From the NCBI GenBank assembly GCA_964035545.1, contig OZ037765.1:23004004-23066003 (forward strand): DNA of 62,000 nt, in the 5' to 3' direction. Each line of letters starts with the position of its first letter. The first letter of the stretch is position 1. Below are positions 51,901-62,000 of this stretch, piece after piece. The notes below the pieces were generated by a model. The model saw only the letters and a program-made list of their open reading frames with translations. It did no database searches and had not been told where the DNA came from. The position numbers and the translations under genes are program-made. Origin of the DNA: Bugula neritina (lineage: Eukaryota; Bryozoa; Gymnolaemata; Cheilostomatida; Bugulidae).

Positions 51901-54900
51901 AAAAGAAAATTAGGTAGCTTCTACGGTTTTTGCAAAGAAGGCACATATCATCTTTCTACTTCCTTGGTCTTCATAATATGAGTTTACAGAGTATGGACAC
52001 ATAACAACATGTATGTGGCAAAGGCTTCATCACTATCATCAGCTGATTTTCTAGCAATTATAGATGCTGCTACTTGACATCCATCCTGCCAATCTACCCA
52101 CTTATTGTCTATTCCAGAGCTGAAAGTACAGTGTTGACTTTTTTAAATAACAAAAGGAAACGATAGCTTGATTAGAAATTATATCCAGTTATATTATAAA
52201 AATTTAGTTGGCTAAACACTCTTGTGGTACTATTATGGCAGCAGTTAATTGTGATCCTGCATTTCATCAACGTTTAAATTTATTGAATTTAAAAGAACAA
52301 TTTAAATTAAAAAAATTCTTGATAATTTTCAAGCACATCATTAAAAGACTGCAAACCTTTTTATGAATGAAATAAGCAGAAGCCATAACCTTGCAAGTCA
52401 AAATTCGGAGCATCTACATTAGAAGTATTAGATTGATAGGTAGTAGAGTTGTGTAGGTATAAGTCATCACTCTAATGCCCTCACAAGTCCACTTTCTAAA
52501 ATGTACAGAATATCGGATTATTCTATATTAACATAGCATTATCAGTAAAATTACACATTATGCACTTGAATATCTAGCATATCTGCAATTGGCAATTTTG
52601 AAGCAATGTCTTTAGATAACTATTAACCACTCAGGCATTTAATTGAGTAAAAAAGCTAGCTAAGTGCAACTGAATCTATTAAAGACATTTACTATAAAAT
52701 CAATTTGAATTCAATAAATTACTTTAAAATATGAATAAATTTTTGCTTATCTTATAATAAAATTAAAAAGTTTAGACTATTTATGCATTCAGTTAGTGTT
52801 ACTACTCAATAAATAAGACTAAAAGTAACTCACTGAAAAACTAAGTCAGTCAACTATAGAATCATCATGAACTCGCATTAATATTTCATCATTATACTCA
52901 TTTACATTTAGTCACATTTATTATTTCAATTTGGTTATAGGTGATGCTTTTATCAATATGAATATGATTATCAATTGAGTTTTGACAGTAACACTAACTG
53001 TAAGCCTGCATAATGTGATAAAGATTTTATCATTATATTTCAAATCAAACTTTGAGCTAATTTAAAAATCACAAAAGCAACCGGTAGTTTGACTAGTACT
53101 AGTAGTAGTAGGCCTAATGTTAATACTAATAGTAATAGTAATCAGTAACTGTATTGACAAAATCTAAGACAGAGCCTAAAAGTTACTAAGACTAAGAGTA
53201 AGTCTAATGTAAATTAAAATTGAAATATTAACTATAAAATACATCAATAAATATAATACTATCAATATGAGCATCAAGTTTTAAGAGCAAAGGCAAAACT
53301 CAGAGTCAGACTCAAATACTAATACAGTAATACTAATACTAATAGTAATAGTAATACTAATAGTGAATTTAAAATTATTAATTACTTATACTTATACTTA
53401 TAGTTCTACTATTAATATTAATGAGCTACATTTGGTTTTACTACCAAATACCAGTAACAGTAAATCATGAATAATATTCATTATGATTATCATTATGAGT
53501 AACCGTACCTCAAACTGTGAGTCATAGTGAGAGTCATTTAAATAGTTACTAGTACTAGTAGTAGTATAGAATAGAATAGACTAAGAGTAAGACAATTAGA
53601 CATACTGATACTCCTAGTAATAGTATAAATATTATTATTATTAAATTGATAACTACAAATAATCCTGGCAACCATTCTAAGTTAGTAGCGTAAATGATTG
53701 TTTTGAGTATAATTACCTGTATTGTTGTGGTTTTCAAGTTTGAACGCTAAAGATAAAGATTAAGTTCAGCATTTATCACCAAAGGGCAAAACAGCTCAGT
53801 AACTTAAAAGCTAACTTTGGATGGAACACGATGAAAAACTAAAACTAGCCTTCGATTTTAAATATGATGCTTCTAACAATACGAAGAGAGAGGTGTAAGC
53901 TAAATTTATTTGATAAAAACTAATTTGCAAGATCTCACGCTATTAAAATGACTAAAATTGTCTTCTTTCTTTAATTGATAACTTCGCAATTTTTTCATCA
54001 TTTAAAAAATTGAAAGCCTTAGTTACCAACTTTAAATGCAATTTTAGAGCTGAAGGAATCATCAAATGCTTACGAAAGTATGATTTTTAAAATCCTTGGA
54101 TTTTTTTGTATTAGAAAAGTCTAAAATCTAAAAATTGGAAATTAATTTCAAATTTAAGTATTTCCAAATTAAACCTTCATTTACTACACTTTATAAACGC
54201 CGCCACATCCCCGGTTTTGTCGCGACTGGTCACATATATTTGATGACACATAACTATTTCACTTGAAGACATCACTTGCACTAAGTAACTTGTGTAATAA
54301 AAGTTCCTATCATCAACAATAAACCATGTTTTATGGGAGGCGATAGGAAGGAATATGTTTGCACTAAAAAAGGTAACATAAACAGCTATTGACATTATCC
54401 ACTGTGTCATTGCAATAGTTGACATGCATATAATATGATATCTAATTGCGATTATTGTTACACGATAGAATAGCCATGTGCATTGCTGTATGCTCTTGTA
54501 ATCTACTCTATACACGCATTTGAGTGGCCAAAGAGTGGCAAAAGACTCAGGAGGAAAAATAGAGAGGATGTTAGTATAATTTTTGCTCAATCTAGACTTG
54601 ACACAATACTCGTCTCCACTTGTAGTGGTTATTAAAATCATGAAAAACCAAACCCTTACACCCTTCTATAGGCCTACTATATCAGTATAGATCGGATCAA
54701 ATATATGCAACTCCAATCTTTCGGCCAGTCAAATTGTTAGGGACAGGTACTTCCCCACTATGAGTATATATAAATTATCATGTATATGTATTACAAATAT
54801 TTATGATTTAGTTAAATTTTAAATATAGTACTTTTTTTATATTTCGTTTAATCTAAAGGAATTACCGAATTTGCAGCTGTGTGTATTTTTGTGTGTTTGG

Positions 54901-57900
54901 ATCTGTATTAAATTTTATCAGATGTGAGTTTAAGTCCTGCATGCATAATTTTTCATGCAACTCCAACTTCATTTTTATATTTATATTGTCTTATATTATA
55001 TCATATAGCATGCAGTTAAAAAATACATACTATTTTAGTTACAATAACACAAAAATTCTGCATAAAAATTTTAAGCAGATTTATTATTCAATTACATTAG
55101 GTATTTTTTATGAAGTATTGATATATTTCAGTAATCTATTATCTAATAACAAATTTGTGAAAATGACAATACAGTTGCATATAACTTTGTATGAAAATTA
55201 GAAGTTGTCTTTTCTTATATTTTTAAATATTAGCAGCATTTAGGTCATCACCCTTCATTTTATAAGCTTAATGCTGCATTTATAATAATATATTGGATTT
55301 GTTAGTAGTATATAATGTATTTTCCAGCATATTCTGTTGGTACTGTCCATTCATTACAACGTTGCTATTCCCCTGAGATTAACAAAACATCAAAGCAAGT
55401 CTTTAATTTGCTAATGGTTTCAGAAATAATCATTTACTTTGTTAAATGTTCCCAGAAAGTTCCTACTGTTTTAAACATAGACTGGTCTAAAGCTGCTGCT
55501 AATGGTACTAAAATATTGAAAAATTAAACTAATATTTTGGAAAACATAAAACATTAATATAACATAATCTAAACTAAAATATGCATATCTGTGTTTTATT
55601 TTAATAAGCAATAACTTTGTTATTATCAAAAATCATGTAAATTAAATATTCTACAGTTATATTATTTTATCATGACTTAATTATTAAATAACGAAATATA
55701 AGTATGTGTGTATGATATAGGAGTAGGAAGCAAGTATTCACAACTATATGAAGGTTTTCAACTTGACAAGCAAAAAGTTTATAAGTCTTCTAGATGTTCA
55801 TAATTATTTTTCCTAGCAATGCGATTTCTTGTAGATAATTTTTTTTGAAACTCGATTATAAATTCTAAATATAATATGACAGCTCTATAATTTTAGACTG
55901 CTAATAATTCTTTTGTCACTAATCGGCCATAGATTAATTGATTCTAACTAGGAAGAAGTGAAAACAATAATTATAAAAAAGGTATAACAATATTATACAA
56001 ACAGTTTTATAGCATTAGTACGATAATAAAGTTTATAGATATTAATGCATTGGCTCATAATTTTATGATCCTAAAGTACTATTTTAAATTATCAGAGTAA
56101 AGAATATTTGTAATACTTGAATGATATTTTAGTAAATATGGCGTACACCAATGGTCTACTTGAAATATTTTACACTTTTTATCAGCAACTATTATCTTAT
56201 GCGTGGGTTTTTAATGACATTTTGACAACCTTAATACATAATGTAGGTCAAAGAACATCTAGTCACTGCTGAAATGACCAATTAGCTTGATTAGGTTTCA
56301 TTCTATATAACTAAAGCTATTATAAGCAAATCGCTACTTTTAGTATAAAACTATAGTGTGCAAACACAATCACCTAATGTACAGATGCAATCAATGGATA
56401 TTTGTATACACTGCTGGTGCTAGATAAACTAAAGCTAGTGAGTAATTACCAGCTCTGACTGCATCTTAGTAATGATCCTACCTTTAATTGACGCTGTCCG
56501 AGTGCAGTTGTAAAGAATTGCCAGCTCTCCAAACACTTTGCCGTGCCCCATATTACAAAGTTTATGCTTATCTTTACTCACTTCAACTCTGCCCTCTAAA
56601 TAAAGATTATTGATTAAAAGGAAGAAATTAAGCTAATATTTTCCTCATTTAGTTACCACTGGTGGCATACATCTAAGCTTTAAATCTTCATAGAAACAGA
56701 CTTGCATATTGGCCCATTAATTGCTCAGAGGTGTTTACATAACGCTCACAGATCACATATATTATATAGTTCCTGGTATATTTTGCTACAGTGGAATCAG
56801 GGCTAGGTTATATTGTAGCAAGAATGAGGATAGGTGCAGTAATGGAGAAATTGAGAAAAGCTTGTGTTCTATATTGGAAATGTAGCATAAGGAATTAGTT
56901 CTCGAGAGAATTTCAACCCCAGCTCCAAACCAAAATTTGATAATAAAATTAATGAACTTAGGCTCTCTCAATTTCTCCACTACTGCTCCTAAATGACATA
57001 TGGAAGGATCTAATGGGCAGCAAGGCTAGGAAGTTGAGTAAGTTAAGCTCCAATATAAAGAGAAAAATGACAGCTTAGTTGCACATAATTAGTCTTAGTA
57101 AAACTATAACAATCTCCTTACTCTATCCGCATAGCTTAGGCAAATAGTGTTGCAATACATTGCCATGTCAGTAATCAAACATACTGCTAGTATTCCAAAG
57201 CACAGTCTGATTAAATTTGCTTTAAACTCATAAATTCTAAATATCATATTTGCCAACTCAATAAACGGAGCAGTAACTGCTTGTACGTTAAATGTCAGCC
57301 ATAAGTAGGCTTAGATATTCTTTCCTTCAAAGCGTAGATAAAAAACCACATCATCTGGTATGATTTAGGAAAGCCCTGTCTGAGTCACAAACGTACCTTC
57401 CATGACATAAACCAGTGAGCCAACATCTCCCTCTCTGATGATGATGTCATCCCGGTTATACGTCACCATGTACATGCAGTCGACAATGGCCATTATCTGG
57501 CCTGTGTCCAAATTCTTCATGAAGTCATTGTCAAGTATAGCTTGCTTTATTAAGCATTTGGTGCTAAAAAAGTAAAACTTTCAAAATTAATAATCTTGTT
57601 TTTTTCATTTAGCTGTCAAAAATTCTGCATGCTAGTATACAGAGAAATCAATGGAATGCTGATACTTATACAAATCGTTAATTTACTCCTAATAACAAGC
57701 TACAAGTTGCCATCAATAAAGAGTATTTTCTTGCACGTCATGCCTAGCTATGTGTTTGAAGAAATGCAGCATATAATTATTGACAGGATGTTTAGAACTA
57801 GTCTAAGTAGTTACTATCATTTAGAGACACTACTACTAGTCTTTCAACTTGATTATTTAGTAATGCACACGAGGTTGTAATAGAGTATTATATAACTTTT

Positions 57901-58975
57901 AGAGGCAGGTCTAGATTTCAGACCTAGCATTCAGCTAACTAAAGGACTATATAGAGTATATTACCATAAACAAGCTTGCTCAACAAACAACTTAGATGTC
58001 CTATGATTGTTACTTGTGCACTAGATTAATATAGAACAGAAAAGCTTACATACAATGAAAGTTCAAAAAAACAATTTTTACAATCTGGTGTGAAAAAAAC
58101 AAAAAGATCAAAGATGCTTTAAACAGTAATTAGTACAGTAAGTCAGTAACTGCTGACGTCTTTATTTGCTTGTAACATTCAAATTTATTGTAGCAAGTTC
58201 GTTAATTGAACTTATAAAATTTTGTTGTATCTGTAGCTAGCTCAAAATAAACGTGTTTTGCCTTTTATCTAAATATAATGCTAAGTAAAAGTCAAGTGAA
58301 AAAAAGTACGAGTATAATTAGTTTGAAAATTAACAGATTAAACAATTATGCTGAAAAATATTAGTACAATGATATGTATTCATTCCTACACCTAAATTAA
58401 CATTAAAATAATACAAGTTACAGCATTAAAACTATCATAACTTACTTCTATATAGATGATTTTCAATTGTTGAAATATAAATGTTGCGGCTTCTAACAGT
58501 CTGTTTAAGTTATCTCTTATCATGTTTTTACTTTACAAAAACCCAGTGAATCGAAAATTTTTAGCTAATAAGAAATTCAAGAGATATGTGCTAACAATTA
58601 TGGAATGTATTAATAATAATTCTATACATACGCATCTGGTTTTTTAACGCTAGAAAACTTCTTTATTATAGCAGCTGGAGCAGCAGAAATTGCTATGCGT
58701 TTGTTATGATGAGGGCTAATACTTGTGTCCTGCGTAGGGTTCTCCAGCACTGCTTTTAGCATGCTCACTTCTCGTTGTAAATCGTCAACATTTTTGTCTC
58801 TATCTTCTATCATCGCTTTTAGTTCTTCAATTGTTTCATTTCGTTCTTTGATCTCTTTTAGAGCTTGAGCAAGCCCAGCTTGTAAATCTCTCAAGGTTGT
58901 CATGTTTTCTATGCCTGCGTTTATCAACACTTGAAAGAATCCATCGTCAAAAGTCCTTCCTGCTCTTAGTGACAT
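42973..58975 (-). CDS. cGMP-dependent protein kinase (PKG)
   Basis: Fourteen constitutive minus-strand exons: 58632-58975, 57397-57563, 56482-56595, 50740-50845, 48467-48608, 48211-48305, 47221-47361, 46876-46969, 46112-46251, 45546-45777, 45198-45361, 44415-44537, 43566-43695 and 42973-43071. They sum to 2091 nt, or 696 residues (human PRKG1 about 671-686). Order: leucine-zipper coiled coil (about 28-80) for dimerisation; autoinhibitory KRIAISAAP (92-100); cyclic-nucleotide site A ([14 protein letters not shown]); site B ([16 protein letters not shown]); kinase with glycine loop GVGGFGRV (392-399), Lys415, YRDLKPEN (Asp509), DFG (Asp527), activation-loop Thr542 in [14 protein letters not shown], and the C-tail ending SGWDQGF. 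It phosphorylates Ser/Thr targets when nitric oxide or receptor guanylyl cyclases raise cGMP. All catalytic residues are intact. Two extra exons (44097-44288 and 49004-49512) suggest isoforms. Confidence 0.95.
44097..44288 (-). other. putative 64-codon cassette exon in the PKG kinase domain
   Basis: This lies in the PKG intron between exons 44415-44537 and 43566-43695. It is flanked by a TTTTAG acceptor and an AG/GTAATG donor, is 192 nt long (64 codons), and has no stop in the required frame. Both neighbouring junctions are phase 2, so it can be included or skipped without shifting the frame. Skipping gives the canonical [13 protein letters not shown] sequence. Inclusion puts 64 residues (starting [11 protein letters not shown], ending VDGPSYKR, rich in Lys, Arg and Ser) after Arg621, just before the subdomain XI Arg. 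I know of no PKG with an insert here. It could be a regulated cassette or an open frame with chance splice sites. Confidence 0.55.
45886..45960. repeat. (CA)n-derived repeat in a PKG intron
   Basis: Imperfect ACAC runs with GACACACCTACA and several copies of a 10-bp unit acacagatac. Confidence 0.85.
49004..49512 (-). CDS. putative alternative first exon of the PKG gene
   Basis: A long open frame inside the PKG intron 48609-50739. From the first ATG at 49512 ([10 protein letters not shown]) it runs 169 codons plus two bases to a GTAGCA donor (EYSCS-AG). That is phase 2, exactly what exon 48467-48608 needs. The transcript would join directly to cyclic-nucleotide site B and the kinase, giving 622 residues without the leucine zipper, autoinhibitory segment or site A. 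The frame is open further upstream to 49626, where a TTTCTCTGAG acceptor-like site would allow it to be an internal exon instead. The peptide is Ser/Thr- and Lys/Arg-rich ([12 protein letters not shown]) with no recognised domain. Alternative promoters giving different N-termini are known for PKG genes such as Drosophila foraging. Confidence 0.6.
50885..50970. repeat. (CA)n/(CACACG)n microsatellite
   Basis: A run of acacac with regularly spaced acgcacac units, just upstream (gene sense) of PKG exon 50740-50845. Confidence 0.95.
50972..51205 (+). repeat. interspersed repeat, copy A
   Basis: It begins ttatatgtgacctggcacca then caaaacaagggatgt, and about 200 bp later has gcgtttaaagttggcaact. 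Both blocks recur, in the same order, in the inverted copy at 54019-54243. Family unknown. Confidence 0.5.
53096..53360. repeat. degenerate trinucleotide repeat in a PKG intron
   Basis: Actagtactagtagtagtag passes into aatactaatagtaatagt variants, interrupted by less repetitive DNA. It has the same style as the tracts near 12.7, 13.6 and 28.1 kb. Confidence 0.7.
54019..54243 (-). repeat. interspersed repeat, copy B
   Basis: In minus sense it begins tatgtgaccagtcgcgacaa then aaccggggatgt, and later has gcatttaaagttggtaact. These match the two blocks of copy A at 50972-51205 with the same spacing order. Confidence 0.5.
54177..54641 (-). other. 154-codon open frame in a PKG intron, unknown
   Basis: An open frame unusually long for this AT-rich intron. 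It encodes a hydrophobic peptide (for example [19 protein letters not shown]). Its 3' end lies inside repeat copy B, which points to transposon-derived sequence more than to a nested gene. No family is recognised and no splice sites fit. Confidence 0.25.
56831..56991. mobile_element. short MITE-like element, copy 2
   Basis: A 161-bp element with terminal inverted repeats of about 28 bp (left taggtgcagtaatggagaaa, right the near-complement of taggagcagtagtggagaaa). It lies in the PKG intron 56596-57396. It shares its ends and the first internal bases (cttgtgttctatatt) with copy 1 at 2151-2249, which is shorter by an internal deletion. Confidence 0.8.
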
Positions 58976-61900
58976 TGTTTAAGACGAATGAAGGGCATGT
59001 CGAATCTTCTAGTAGTTTTTCTTTTAAATAATTACAATGAAGCTGATGACCTGTGAGCCTGTGCTGTGTGTAGTGAATGAGCAAATAACACCAAGCCGCT
59101 AGTCACTGATTGTAATAATTGATTATATCCAGTAATAACCTCTTAACAGTCTTACATCATACTAGACCTCAATGTTCAAGCACTCTATATAGATTCTAAA
59201 GTATCCAATTTATGTTTATCTGCGATAAATTTACAACAGTTTTGTCAACCTCTCGACTTTGTAGCCCCTCTATTCTTTCATATAGCTGGTGTTATTTGAT
59301 TAAATTTTGTATATTAAATCTTCCAACAATGAAGATAACAATTTATACTAGCACGATTATCTGAGTGTAAATAAACGAAAGTGTAATGCAGGTGTTGCCT
59401 GATTTTCAATGAGTAAATTAATTGATGCAGACCATTAGAGCATAGACTAAAGGTAAACAAAGTGCTTTGTGCTAGAGGTTCATATGTTAACTGTATCTAT
59501 CTTAGTCAGACCTTCAAAGAGTTAATTTAAAGTTAAGCAAGTGAGAGGTAAATAAAAGAGACTACTCCCCTTATTAAACTCTTGCATCACTCATGCCATG
59601 ACAATTATTTAGATAGTATTTATATCAAATAGTTTTAAATGATCAAAGATTCATCAGCTTATATACAATTATAAAAAAGTAGTGCAATAATTCTGAACCT
59701 CATTCGCCATGTTAAAATGTATGTTAATGTTCAAATAGCTTTTATTTGTAAGACCTGGAAAGCTAGAAATTGTTTCAACAGTTCTTTGAATACCAGCAAA
59801 ATTGGAACAGCAAAAGCAGCTTTGCTGCTCCAGTTTTTCAATAAACAAATGAGTTGGTCTACCTACCAGCTAAATGTTATTCGGAAACTATTTTAAGGGT
59901 TCAAGTACCTCATTTTTTGTATTTGTATAGCTACATATTTTGTTAGAGGTAGGATAACTCCTATTTTACATTTTTAGCCAACTGCTGAGAGTTTTTATTT
60001 AATTTTCATCTAAAGTTACAATATATTTTTTAAAACTATAATTATAGTAGTTATATCAACACTGCCAATACAAGTTTGTTATGGAATATATTTGAATGAT
60101 TTTTTATGTTTCAGCTCTCAAAAATCAAGTAAATACGATAATAAATAAAACATGGAAGTTTGTAAAGCCACATATTATATCTTACATAAGTTTGGATTTG
60201 CCTTTTTTATTTAGTCCTAACTTAGCAGTATAACTCATTTTTAAATTTAAGGATTGAAATAGTTTAATGCTAAATTATCAGCAATATATTACTCATCAAA
60301 TAATAAATAATACTCCAATAGATTATTAACAAATGATCTTGCGTGTGAGTGTGTAATTATATGTATATAAATATATACTATATACAAGGTTTGAATTGGT
60401 CACATGACTATCTTATAGATAATAGTATGGGTGGACAATAATGTGAGTCAGAATTTCAATCTGGACTTTAAAAGTATTTGCTAAAGAACTATGATGACCA
60501 GCATCCTATGTAAGCACCTGCATTAAACAAACTATTTCTTTCATAATATCACATAAGATCTTTTATGCGTGGCAATGTTTAAAAGCAAAATTAAAAGCCT
60601 TAGTTTATTATAAATATCAACAGTGTTACATTTTTTGCAAATAAATTCACTGATATGAGCTATAGTAGGCATCAGGCATGGGAAGCCACAGAAATACATA
60701 CATATTCTTAAATAATGTATCAGTTTATATAAACAAGACAATAAGCTTACAGGTGGTTATTCCCATAGAGACATTTCAAGAATCTTATCATTCACAGTTG
60801 TCACATTTCATATGATTATTGACTGATAAATGTATTATTATGCTACATTGGCTATTAAAGTAAGGAAATTACTGCAGTCTATAAAAACTATAATTTCGTA
60901 TTGAAGGATAATATTCTATCAATGCTTGATGACAAGTCAAATTTCCTTGATTTAAAATGCCAATTCTATTAGCCTGTGAAGACTAAAGCCATTCTGTATA
61001 ATTAATATGCTTTGGCAAGGATGAAAAAGTCACGAACAGACAACTCTAATAATAAACTATTGTTCTGACTTTTATAAGTTTAATGCATATAAACACTTAC
61101 TATATATATAATAGTAAAGCTGGCCAGTTATGCTAAGCAGAAAACTTTTTAGAATATTGTTCTATTCTTTGACATTAAAATAACGTTTACATCAATGTAA
61201 TGTGTGCACCTTTTTAACTTTATAAGTAGTTTACTTAATTTGGTTCTTTGACCTTGCCTAATTTCATAAACAGTAGGCTATAAATATTCAGTAGCCAATG
61301 CTTTGCATTTTGTTACAAATTTGAAACTCTGCGCTGACAAGGACTAAGTAATGGCAGCATATTATAGTAATATCAAAAGCAATATAATATAGCTGTTGTA
61401 TATTTACATTATTAGCAGATGAAGCTCTGTATTGTTTCACAAATTCAATTGCAATTTTACTCTAAGAGAATGGACAGTCTATTGAGCATTAGAAATGAAA
61501 GCAATTATACCTTCTGTAATGTTCCCTATACTAGTCAAACTTGAATTTTGTAGCTTTTGTAAAGTCACTAGTATATAATTGATGCCTTTGAAAGTTCCAA
61601 TTATCAGTACAGGTGCTTTCTGACATGAGCAGACAAATCTTAATTGGTACCATACAGAATGCGCTTGTGCATTGTATGTATGGGAAATACCATTGAGTTT
61701 AAACTTTGTTTTGCTTAAGAAGCCAATAAAATAGAATATAAAAAATAATTCCATAAGCTCTAAAAAATGTGAACTGAACCTGGTGACTTGCTGGTAATGT
61801 TCCTATATGATATGTAAATAAAATCTTCAACATCTTTAAAGGAATATATTAAGGTTTAATATTATAGCTATGCTGAGCCTATTTATATATCATCTATTTA

Positions 61901-62000
61901 CATGTACATTTCTAATAACCGGTATTTTTTGCAAATCTGATAATCATTTAGCCTCCATGTCAATGATGAAATTTGGCATGAGTAGGTAAATTTGTTCAGT
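58976..62000. other. region upstream of the PKG gene, no gene seen
   Basis: It should hold the 5' UTR and promoter of the long PKG form. It is AT-rich, and short open frames at 60541-60741 and 61479-61754 (minus strand) have no family or splice support. No repeats with clear ends were noticed. Confidence 0.5.

Noticed and set aside
54177-54641. A nested intronic gene
   Set aside because: Length is notable, but one end lies in an interspersed repeat, no splice sites or family match are visible, and a repeat origin is simpler.

Overview
The window is a piece of an animal (metazoan) nuclear genome. It is AT-rich. Every recognisable protein gene is split by GT-AG introns, and the families present (cGMP-dependent protein kinase, SNX9-type sorting nexin, Rab GTPase, alpha-arrestin, fibrinogen-related secreted protein) are animal ones. 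A tRNA-derived SINE, a Penelope-like retroelement remnant, small inverted-repeat elements and many (TA)n/(CA)n and trinucleotide repeats fill the non-coding DNA. An aquatic invertebrate, perhaps a lophotrochozoan, would fit, but the species cannot be fixed from sequence alone.

Layout, left to right: intergenic DNA with a small MITE-like element (1-3039); a two-exon alpha-arrestin gene, + strand (3040-4687); a convergent eight-exon Rab26/37-like GTPase, - strand (5910-10939), with a SINE in an intron; a 4.2 kb simple-repeat-rich gap; a three-exon flavin amine oxidase of the L-amino-acid-oxidase type, + strand (15158-17132); a convergent 16-exon SNX9/18/33-like gene (SH3-PX-BAR), - strand (18022-28597), with a 30-bp minisatellite in its last intron; a divergent six-exon unrecognised membrane/coiled-coil protein gene, + strand (30183-32982), with one in-frame TGA or an overlooked intron; a 3.5 kb gap; a four-exon secreted fibrinogen-domain protein, - strand (36436-38261); a block of (TA)n and Penelope-like debris (38.4-39.7 kb); a repeat-rich gap; and a 14-exon cGMP-dependent protein kinase gene, - strand (42973-58975), followed by 3 kb without a visible gene.

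The exon models were built by hand from reading frame, GT/AG boundaries and phase. For every main gene the summed exon lengths close in frame to a stop codon. The genes are not an operon and share no obvious single pathway. Three of them (Rab, sorting nexin, alpha-arrestin) belong to families that act in membrane traffic and endocytosis.

The points most worth following are in the kinase gene: a symmetric phase-2, 192-nt exon that would insert 64 residues into the kinase C-lobe, and an alternative 5' exon that would make an isoform with only one cyclic-nucleotide site. Next is the orphan gene at 30-33 kb with its in-frame TGA. No CRISPR, operon, phage or other prokaryotic system is present.
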